Shown here piece by piece: positions 1-4,270 of a DNA stretch of 7,823 bases. This DNA is from GCA-2737125 sp044336815 (GTDB lineage Bacteria; Actinomycetota; Actinomycetes; S36-B12), in NCBI GenBank assembly GCA_044336815.1, contig JBIIOU010000096.1, forward strand, positions 1 through 7,823, written 5' to 3'. The notes below the pieces were generated by a model. That model made no database searches. It saw only the letters and a program-made list of their open reading frames with translations, and was not told the DNA's origin. Each line of letters opens with the position of its first letter. Position 1 is the stretch's first letter. The translations under genes and the position numbers were made by a program.

Positions 1-54
1 ATTATTGTCGAGAACGCCAACCTTTCCGTGCGCACCCCGTTGTTGGCTGCGTAG
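1..54 (+). CDS. fliW: FliW flagellar assembly factor, C-terminal end only
   Basis: The first reading frame is open from the left edge to a TAG at 52-54 and gives 17 residues ending NLSVRTPLLAA. FliW proteins end in a similar 'Y-x-V-R-x-P-L' tail, and fliW normally lies directly upstream of csrA, as here (10 bp before the csrA start). FliW is a cytoplasmic protein that binds either flagellin or CsrA: when flagellin is exported, FliW is freed, sequesters CsrA and relieves repression of flagellin translation. Only the tail is present, so no domain can be checked. The call rests on the tail motif plus position. An unrelated upstream gene is possible but less likely. Confidence 0.72.
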   Translation: MIVENANLSVRTPLLAA

Positions 55-64
55 GTAGCGTCGC

Positions 65-319
65 GTGCTTGTCCTGAGCCGCAAAGTCGGCGAAAGCATA
101 GTGATAGGCGACAACATTGTCGTGAGCATTCTTGAGGTTCGCGGTGACCTCATCCGGGTCGGTATTGATGCACCCAAGCAGGTCAAGGTGCACCGTCGCG
201 AGGTATTCGAAGCGATTGAGGCCGCCAACAGGGAGGCCTTGTCGTCGTCGATTAATGCCATCTCGGAGTTCGCGTCATCCATCAAGGGGCTACCGAGCAA
301 ACCAGCCAAAAAGGACTAA
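65..319 (+). CDS. csrA: CsrA translational regulator (84 aa, extended C-terminus)
   Basis: CsrA is a homodimeric RNA-binding protein that binds GGA motifs in hairpin loops of mRNA leaders and usually blocks ribosome access. The protein opens MLVLSRKVGESIVIGD, carries the NAPK-type turn as DAPKQV (35-40), and has the RNA-binding VHRREV motif at 42-47 with R44, all hallmark positions. The GTG at 65 is the only start that gives the invariant MLVLSR N-terminus; the SD is weak (GGTAG region, 53-60) and overlaps the end of fliW, suggesting translational coupling. E. coli CsrA has 61 residues. Here about 23 more follow, rich in Ser/Ala/Lys (roughly 58-84). Longer C-termini are known in CsrA proteins regulated by FliW, which fits the neighbour. 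Likely targets are flagellar mRNAs, including possibly flgB in this window. Confidence 0.98.
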   Translation: MLVLSRKVGESIVIGDNIVVSILEVRGDLIRVGIDAPKQVKVHRREVFEAIEAANREALSSSINAISEFASSIKGLPSKPAKKD

Positions 320-326
320 GTTCCGT

Positions 327-761
327 CTACGGTCTAGGAATGAGTGACCGAATCTCGCCCGCCACCTCGTCGGGACGGTTAATTGGCTCCGTTCGAAGTT
401 GCTTTATCCCCACTCCAGAGATTGTCAGGCGGCCGTAGTTGAAGGCGCGGCCGAATGGTCCCTGTTGGATGTCTACGCCCTCAATCTTGTTGAACTCGAG
501 GGTCTCCTTATTGCGGAAAATGAAAGTCCGAACGATCTGGATCTTCTCTTGATCAATTAGTAGGCGGAACATCACCCACCTGATGAAACTGAAGACTGGG
601 AAAAGCAAGAGTAATAGAAGAAGTAGCAGTGCGATTGCGGAGTTAATCCGGATCCAAGTGATAACAGTAAAAATCGTAATGACCGCTAGCCAGACGATCA
701 TCGTTACTAAAAGTGCTTTAACGGACGCACGACGATTCTCGGTAACCGGAGCTAAATCCAT
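327..761 (-). CDS. Bacterial PH-domain (YdbS/DUF304-type) membrane protein
   Basis: The 144-residue protein has two predicted transmembrane helices near the N-terminus (about 14-37 and 41-61), the second containing nine leucines in a row. A cytoplasmic-type bacterial PH domain (bPH_2) follows at about 64-142. The signature is the run LLIDQEKIQIVRTFIFRNKE, then IEGVDIQQGPFGRAFNYG (the 'I-x-V-x-Q-x-xxGRxxxYG' core), then LTISGVG. Actinobacteria have many small two-TM PH proteins; their ligands and roles are mostly unknown. The ATG at 761 lies 30 bp from the divergent GTG at 791, and the stop is 7 bp from the csrA stop, so the two genes converge. There is no strong SD. Nothing in the sequence links it to motility beyond position, so it may be a bystander inserted in the locus. 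Confidence 0.88.
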   Translation of the reverse strand: MDLAPVTENRRASVKALLVTMIVWLAVITIFTVITWIRINSAIALLLLLLLLLFPVFSFIRWVMFRLLIDQEKIQIVRTFIFRNKETLEFNKIEGVDIQQGPFGRAFNYGRLTISGVGIKQLRTEPINRPDEVAGEIRSLIPRP

Positions 762-790
762 GGCTCTATTCTAGACCAGTTCTCAAAACC

Positions 791-1498
791 GTGGGCGCCC
801 CTTGGTCCGTGCATCTGGTGGTAGGTGGCCATGGCAAACTAGTGTCCGTGCACGGGACTGTGAGCGGAAATCCGGTCGAGCACTACGTTGGCATCGACCC
901 TGACCGCAAGTTGCCACTTATGATCTGCCTGGATTCGCGTGGCCGGCATTGGCTTACGGACGGTACTCGATCAACAGTGGTCTACCCTCCCCGCCGAGAT
1001 TCAGGTATGCCCGGCGAAGGTGCGTTCATCATCAATTACCAGGTTGACCAAGCCGTATCGCTGCTCTCAACCGTAGAAGCGATCAGGGGTGATGAGCTGC
1101 CATATGACGCACTTGTCTACGCTAATTGGCTAATCCTCGCGGTCAATTTGTTGGTGGCAGCACACCCTCGGGGCACCCTTGGAATTGAGCGGGTGGTGCT
1201 GGATCGCGATCCGACCTTTGATAGCAATCAACTCCGAATAAAAATTCAGGGGGTGGAGCGGCTGTATCGCATCAGGCGTTTTTTGCCGCGCCGCCCAGGT
1301 CACTTCATGATCGAGGTAATTGCCCGCGAGAACGATCAGGTCGTGCTACTAGCAGAATGCCGTCTACTCGGGCTTGTCCACTATCAAGAACATGCGGTGC
1401 GCCCCGGTGCCGCGGAAGACCAAGCCCGCGAAATACTTGAGGAGATCTTAGAGTTCATCTGGCGATGCAGCCCGGCGCCAAAGGATGCGGGGACGTAA
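791..1498 (+). CDS. Uncharacterised 235-aa protein
   Basis: I do not recognise this family. The frame is open from about 746, and GTG 791 is the first usable start. A second GTG at 809 (before HLVVGGHG) is an alternative. No SD is visible, so a leaderless transcript is possible. The N-terminal half (about 5-75) reads like a beta-rich module (VHLVVGGHG, PVEHYVGIDPDRKLPLMICLD). A hydrophobic, probably helical stretch ANWLILAVNLLVAAH follows at about 111-125. The C-terminal part is another alternating beta-like region rich in Arg (RLYRIRRFLPRRPGHF), ending in an acidic helix (REILEEILEFIW). There is no signal peptide and no obvious catalytic motif. It starts divergently from the PH gene and ends 14 bp from the convergent coiled-coil gene. 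Sustained codon-like composition over 235 codons supports it being real; function is unknown. Confidence 0.75.
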   Translation: MGAPWSVHLVVGGHGKLVSVHGTVSGNPVEHYVGIDPDRKLPLMICLDSRGRHWLTDGTRSTVVYPPRRDSGMPGEGAFIINYQVDQAVSLLSTVEAIRGDELPYDALVYANWLILAVNLLVAAHPRGTLGIERVVLDRDPTFDSNQLRIKIQGVERLYRIRRFLPRRPGHFMIEVIARENDQVVLLAECRLLGLVHYQEHAVRPGAAEDQAREILEEILEFIWRCSPAPKDAGT

Positions 1499-1512
1499 CC
1501 AAAGAACCGGAG

Positions 1513-1833
1513 CTAGGAAGCGAGGAGGGTATCGCTCGGTGCTTCGGTGGCTAGATCTAGTCGTAACTTATCGACGGTCGACTGCAACTTGCTGTTATCA
1601 GATTCAAGTTGCTCAACTTTCGAGGTTAGTTCACCGATTACTACTCGGTCACTCTCGACCTTGGCGGCGTGTGCTTTCTCAAGTTCTTCCATCTCACGCT
1701 TGTACTCGGCGGTTGCGAGAAAGTGCTTCAACTGCAGCCGATCGGTTTCGTTCTTCACGTACCCAAGCATCGCGAGGATGCCGAATGCCGCGATTATGAA
1801 AATTAGCGCGATAATCCAGATTTCCATAGCCAC
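1513..1833 (-). CDS. Single-pass membrane protein with cytoplasmic coiled coil (hypothetical)
   Basis: The 106 residues form one hydrophobic helix at about 4-26 (IWIIALIFIIAAFGILAMLG) followed by a long charged helix, about 27-97. Its heptad-like spacing of Leu/Val (MEELEKAH, IGELTSKVEQLESDNSKL, VDKLRLDL) indicates a coiled coil. The GTG at 1833 gives MAMEIW; the ATG at 1827 would give MEIW and is equally plausible, since only a weak GAG is found upstream. The architecture is that of a small scaffold or septum/chemoreceptor-accessory type protein, but no family could be named. The opposite strand holds a Ser-rich open frame across the same interval. I prefer the minus strand because the TM-plus-heptad organisation is coherent. 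It lies downstream of the 53-aa gene on the same strand, about 105 bp apart, possibly co-transcribed. Confidence 0.72.
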   Translation of the reverse strand: MAMEIWIIALIFIIAAFGILAMLGYVKNETDRLQLKHFLATAEYKREMEELEKAHAAKVESDRVVIGELTSKVEQLESDNSKLQSTVDKLRLDLATEAPSDTLLAS

Positions 1834-1863
1834 ATACTACTCGGCGTCTGGCTCTATTTCCAT

Positions 1864-1938
1864 AGGACCTAAGTCACAGGAAAAATCACTAAACAAAGGA
1901 CCAGCGAGTCGTGCCTCGGCGTTGCGGGGAGCCTGGGT
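1864..1938 (-). other. Gap between the two small minus-strand genes
   Basis: This gap between the 53-aa gene and the coiled-coil gene holds no convincing gene. On the minus strand a 4-bp hairpin (CGAG, 6-nt loop, CTCG; 1905-1918) is followed by a T-rich run toward 1885. This could be a weak terminator after the 53-aa gene but is too short to assert. An 8-codon ATG frame (minus, 1837-1863) follows immediately and was not called. Confidence 0.25.
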
Positions 1939-2100
1939 TCACGACCCTTGGATATTGATTCCAGTTGCGTCCTTGACCAAGGTGTTAACGGTGTCGTTGG
2001 CCATGCAGGCTAGGTACACGAATCTGCCAACGAAGGCAAGGATCACGAAAACTGTCGTCACCGGATCCCAGCCCTTGCCAATGCGAGGGATTCGCGCCAT
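1939..2100 (-). CDS. 53-aa hydrophobic small protein
   Basis: Reading the minus strand from ATG 2100 to TGA 1939-1941 gives 53 residues: MARIPRIGKGWDPVTTVFVI, then LAFVGRFVYLACMANDTVNT, ending in GINIQGS. The N-terminus is basic (R3, R6, K9). Residues about 14-33 are hydrophobic but interrupted by R26, so it is either a short transmembrane helix or an amphipathic membrane-binding helix. The start is unusually well supported: an AGGAG Shine-Dalgarno lies at 2105-2109, four bases before the ATG, the best ribosome site in the window. It is transcribed divergently from the kinase-like gene at 2229. No family is recognised. Small single-helix proteins of this kind often modulate a membrane partner, but nothing here identifies one. 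Confidence 0.65.
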   Translation of the reverse strand: MARIPRIGKGWDPVTTVFVILAFVGRFVYLACMANDTVNTLVKDATGINIQGS

Positions 2101-2103
2101 TTT

Positions 2104-2110
2104 TCTCCTA
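2104..2110 (-). promoter_or_regulatory. Strong Shine-Dalgarno for the 53-aa gene
   Basis: Read on the minus strand the sequence is TAGGAGA, then AAA, then ATG at 2100. The AGGAG core with a short (4-nt) spacer decides both the start and the reality of a gene too short to be obvious by length. Confidence 0.65.
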
Positions 2111-2124
2111 AAGCTCGCATAGCA

Positions 2125-2154
2125 ATTTTACAAGATTTTTATCGAAACCTGAAA
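2125..2154 (-). promoter_or_regulatory. Possible housekeeping promoter for the 53-aa gene
   Basis: On the minus strand a TAAAAT -10-like box (2125-2130) lies 24 nt upstream of the ATG. A TTTCAG -35-like box (2149-2154) sits 18 nt further upstream. The match to sigma-70 consensus is moderate at -10 and poor at -35, so this is only a candidate within the AT-rich divergent intergenic region. Confidence 0.22.
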
Positions 2155-2176
2155 CTACGGCTGGCTGCTGTCGATA
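2149..2176 (+). promoter_or_regulatory. Weak FliA-like promoter candidate upstream of the kinase-like gene
   Basis: CTGA (2149-2152), 17 nt, then GTCGATA (2170-2176) resembles CTCA-N15-17-GCCGA(A/T) with one mismatch in each box. It can also be read as GAAA-N16-TCGATA against the classical TAAA form. The start codon follows about 50 nt downstream. It is weaker than the two matched elements at 3389 and 4168 and could be chance. Confidence 0.3.
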
Positions 2177-2228
2177 CGGTCTTATCGCGAACGTTATTAT
2201 TCGGATTTTGAAGGGAAGTGGGTAACAC

Positions 2229-3365
2229 GTGCTCATCATGACGCCGGTGCCCGACGGTGTGAGTGTTGTCGCCTCGGTTGAGAAAGCGGAACTACTAGCC
2301 GAGCGCAAGAAGCCGGCGCCGTTGTTAATCCTAGAATCCCTGCAACTGTATTTGGATGAAAATGGCTTCGGGACTGGCCAATTGCTCTGGGGTCGACTCG
2401 GCACGCAGGGATCATCGGGGACCTTCCTCCTCGAGCGCGATGAGAATGTCCGCTTTGTCCTAAAACGCCGGATCGAAGGTCAACAAGCGAGCGACGTCAT
2501 GAGCCTCGAAACCGAGATCTCGCTGCTAGAAGTCCTCAGAAGCCACCACCTGCACTCGCCGGAGATTTTGCACGTATGCAAAGACACCAGTGTCATCGGC
2601 GCCAACTTCTACCTGAGCGCTTACCTGCCAGGGGAGCGTGTGGTAACCGAAATCCCGGAAAAGCTCAACAACGTGGAGGAAAAAGTAGGGATGTCGCGTC
2701 GGGCCATCGACGATCTGGCGCGAATCCAAGTTGAACTCACCCCCGGCGAGGTGCCCGGGCTCGATCACGGAGCGGCTGATCTGCGCAAACTCGTCCTCGA
2801 GTCCAAACGCGTAGCCCGCAGCCTAAAGATGCGCCGCCTGCCGGGATTCGAGATCTTGGGGGATTACCTGCTGGAGAACGCACCCGAGCCCCGACCTTCG
2901 GTGGTGGCCCACGGCCGCTACAGCATGCAGAACCTGCTGTTTTTACCCTCGGCACCGGCAACGATTTCGGGGGTTTTTGGTTGGGAGCGCGCCACCGCCT
3001 GCGACCCCCTGATGGATTTGGGTTATTTTACCGCCACTTACGCCGCCCGGGATCTCCCCGCGACCCCGTTGGATGCGGCGCCGGTAACACGGGAGGAGGA
3101 CGGTTTTCTGACCCGAAATGAACTAACGAACGTTTACCGGATCGCCACCCAACTAGACACAACCGACTTGCCCTGGTTCCAGACCTACTCCCTGTGGAAG
3201 GAAGCGGTACGCCTCGAAGAGATATACGAGAGGCTGATGAACAAGCTGTCAGTACCGAGTAAGGCCTTCGCCCTTTCGTTGCGCGAAGGAGTACCAGCAA
3301 TCCTTGCGAATGCCGCCTATTTCTCTAAGGTTGACGGGGTCGAGGCGACCGCCCCAAGGCGGTAA
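2229..3365 (+). CDS. APH/ACAD10-like phosphotransferase fold, predicted pseudokinase
   Basis: The 378-residue protein has the layout of the aminoglycoside-phosphotransferase/ACAD10-11 kinase-like family (COG3173 type). It has a loop GSSGTF at 61-66, a lysine in FVLKRR (K79) in the ATP-Lys position, LSAYLPGERV as the hinge-like segment, and a catalytic-loop region VVAHGRYSMQNLLF (225-238). The metal-binding region follows as GVFGWERATACDPLMDLGYF. Active members have HGD-x4-N and then (L)DWE; here the residues are HGR (R230) and GWE (G251), while N235, W252, E253 and D259-P260 are kept. Both catalytic/metal aspartates are therefore missing. The start is GTG 2229, with AGGGA at 2212-2216; ATG 2238 is an alternative. 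It lies between a divergent small-protein gene and the flagellar C40 gene. It may bind a nucleotide or ligand without phosphotransfer; its substrate or partner is unknown. Confidence 0.9.
   Translation: MLIMTPVPDGVSVVASVEKAELLAERKKPAPLLILESLQLYLDENGFGTGQLLWGRLGTQGSSGTFLLERDENVRFVLKRRIEGQQASDVMSLETEISLLEVLRSHHLHSPEILHVCKDTSVIGANFYLSAYLPGERVVTEIPEKLNNVEEKVGMSRRAIDDLARIQVELTPGEVPGLDHGAADLRKLVLESKRVARSLKMRRLPGFEILGDYLLENAPEPRPSVVAHGRYSMQNLLFLPSAPATISGVFGWERATACDPLMDLGYFTATYAARDLPATPLDAAPVTREEDGFLTRNELTNVYRIATQLDTTDLPWFQTYSLWKEAVRLEEIYERLMNKLSVPSKAFALSLREGVPAILANAAYFSKVDGVEATAPRR
3348..3363 (+). terminator. GC-rich hairpin across the kinase-like stop codon
   Basis: ACCGCC, loop CCAA, GGCGGT form a perfect 6-bp stem whose last base is the first base of the TAA stop (3363-3365). 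What follows is A-rich, not T-rich, so it lacks the U-tract of a classical terminator. U-less hairpins can still terminate or stabilise 3' ends in Actinobacteria. Alternatively it is chance within the coding end. Confidence 0.38.
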
Positions 3366-3388
3366 CCTAAAAAATTAGCCCGGAATCT

Positions 3389-3414
3389 CTCAGTATCGGC
3401 CCACTAAAACCGAT
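3389..3414 (+). promoter_or_regulatory. Predicted FliA/WhiG-family promoter of the C40 peptidase gene
   Basis: CTCA (3389-3392), 16 nt, ACCGAT (3409-3414). The boxes match the CTCA-N15-17-GCCGAA type that I recall for FliA-dependent flagellar promoters of Actinoplanes missouriensis, and the CCGAT core matches the general sigma-28 -10 box. The -35 side is embedded in a 10-mer ending CTCAG (3384-3393) that recurs at the flgB promoter with identical spacing to CCGAT. Transcription would start near 3424, about 40 nt before the GTG. Confidence 0.62.
3395..3414. repeat. Inverted repeat ATCGG-N10-CCGAT
   Basis: ATCGG at 3395-3399 and CCGAT at 3410-3414 are exact inverse complements separated by 10 nt. 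The right arm is the -10 core of the predicted promoter and the left arm lies in its spacer. It could be an operator for a dimeric regulator, or simply a by-product of the -10 motif, since the flgB copy does not have it. Confidence 0.3.
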
Positions 3415-3463
3415 GGCTCTTAACCAAAGCGCAATTTTTCGCGCGTGAGGTACGGGAGTAAAA

Positions 3464-4114
3464 GTGAGTGTCAACGATGTGCTGGCTCGAGTCGGAGAAA
3501 TCCGGGCTCGACTGGAATTACCCCCACTTCGTACCAACTTTGCGCCACCGGCAACCAGCGCCGCCGCACCAATCGGCTCCACCCCTACCGGCACCAGCAG
3601 TACTGGCTTCCCAGCCCCGGCGACCAGCGCCACCGACTTCGAGGCCACCCTTGCCAACCTGACTGGGCAAATTCCGCAGCCCGCGGGCACCGGAATGATG
3701 TCTTCAGACCCAGACCTCGGTAAGCGTATGGCGGAGTACGGTGTTAATTTCGTCGGAGTGCCTTATGTGGCGGGCGGTAACACTCCTGAGTCCGGCTGGG
3801 ACTGCGCGGCATTCACGGAGTGGATTGCGAAGCAGCATGGCCTCTCGATACCACCTGTTTCATGGGAGCAGATCAAGGTAGGCGAGCCGGTAGCTTCACT
3901 AGGTGAGGCGCGTGCGGGCGACCTGGTCTTTTTCCACGAGCCATCTGGTCACAGCCGTGACCCTTCGCCTCTCAAAGTCAACCATGTCGGTATTTATTTG
4001 GGAGACGGCCGCATGGTGGAGGCCTCGAACCCGACAAGTGATACTCGGATAAGTGAAGTTAGCGTGGAGAAATTAGTAGGTATCCGGCGCCTGGCCGGCC
4101 CACTCTCCGGCTAG
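3464..4114 (+). CDS. NlpC/P60 (C40) peptidoglycan peptidase of the flagellar locus
   Basis: This is a predicted cysteine endopeptidase that cleaves peptide stems of peptidoglycan, probably to open the wall for the flagellar rod. Of 216 residues, 1-20 form a helix (MSVNDVLARVGEIRARLELP) and about 25-75 are a Pro/Ala/Thr/Ser-rich linker. The C40 domain spans about 84-212: FVGVPYVAGGNTPESGWDC with catalytic C114, a middle ARAGDLVFF, and VNHVGIYLGDGRMVEA with H174. The start is GTG 3464, with GGGAG at 3454-3458 five bases upstream. No Sec or Tat signal is present, which fits export by the flagellar type III apparatus. Most proteobacteria use FlgJ (glucosaminidase) or SltF for this step, so this looks like a functional replacement. 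It precedes flgB but is probably a separate transcript, with its own promoter and a downstream hairpin. Confidence 0.92.
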   Translation: MSVNDVLARVGEIRARLELPPLRTNFAPPATSAAAPIGSTPTGTSSTGFPAPATSATDFEATLANLTGQIPQPAGTGMMSSDPDLGKRMAEYGVNFVGVPYVAGGNTPESGWDCAAFTEWIAKQHGLSIPPVSWEQIKVGEPVASLGEARAGDLVFFHEPSGHSRDPSPLKVNHVGIYLGDGRMVEASNPTSDTRISEVSVEKLVGIRRLAGPLSG

Positions 4115-4120
4115 TTGCAA

Positions 4121-4148
4121 GGATCGAACCGGTCGACGGTATCGATCC
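4121..4148 (+). terminator. Bulged 11-bp hairpin after the C40 gene
   Basis: Seven bases after the TAG (4112-4114), GGATCGA (4121-4127) pairs with TCGATCC (4142-4148) and ACCG (4128-4131) pairs with CGGT (4137-4140). The loop is GTCGA and a single A bulges at 4141. The downstream sequence GAAAGATTT has no real U-tract. The position, just before the flgB promoter at 4168, supports a transcription terminator or 3'-end stabiliser. Confidence 0.55.
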
Positions 4149-4167
4149 GAAAGATTTGAAGAAATCT

Positions 4168-4193
4168 CTCAGGTGCCTAGATGAGTTGCCGAT
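4168..4193 (+). promoter_or_regulatory. Predicted FliA/WhiG-family promoter of flgB-flgC-fliE-fliF-fliG
   Basis: CTCA (4168-4171), 16 nt, GCCGAT (4188-4193). It shares AATCTCTCAG-N16-CCGAT exactly with the element before the C40 gene (3384-3414), while the 16-nt spacers are unrelated, which is what two sites for one sigma factor look like. Transcription would start near 4203-4206, giving a leader of roughly 65 nt before the flgB GTG at 4271. Confidence 0.68.
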
Positions 4194-4202
4194 TCTTCCC
4201 CT

Positions 4203-4215
4203 GAGCAGGATGCTC
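4203..4215 (+). promoter_or_regulatory. Candidate CsrA site 1: GGA triloop hairpin
   Basis: GAGCA (4203-4207), GGA (4208-4210), TGCTC (4211-4215) is a perfect 5-bp stem with GGA as the loop. The context AGGATG matches the 3' half of the CsrA consensus (ARGGAUGU). It lies at or very near the predicted transcription start, so the 5' arm might be missing from the RNA. Confidence 0.35.
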
Positions 4216-4224
4216 GTCATATGT

Positions 4225-4238
4225 GCCATGGATTTGGC
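4225..4238 (+). promoter_or_regulatory. Candidate CsrA site 2: GGA hexaloop hairpin
   Basis: GCCA (4225-4228), loop TGGATT, TGGC (4235-4238) puts GGA in a hexaloop, the usual CsrA loop size. The stem has only 4 bp. It is well inside the predicted flgB leader, 33-46 nt upstream of the start codon. Confidence 0.32.
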
Positions 4239-4270
4239 CCGAAGACCTTAATTGGTGAACGGGGTTCGAC

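Noticed and set aside
1837..1863. Eight-codon ATG frame just upstream of the coiled-coil gene (minus strand)
   Set aside because: It could be a leader peptide, but it has only an AGG as ribosome site and no regulatory codon pattern; too short to support.
1547..2122. Long plus-strand open frame (191 codons) across the small minus-strand genes
   Set aside because: Its product is Ser-rich with no family signature and no SD, and it is antisense to a coherent TM/coiled-coil gene and to the 53-aa gene with a strong SD. It reads like the complement of Glu/Lys/Leu codons.
2108..2404. Minus-strand frame of 98 codons over the pseudokinase 5' end
   Set aside because: Overlaps a well-supported gene on the other strand, has no recognisable domain and would cross the divergent promoter region.
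3432..3445. GCGC-containing hairpin in the C40 gene leader
   Set aside because: Only 4 bp of self-complementary GCGC around a T-run; likely chance.
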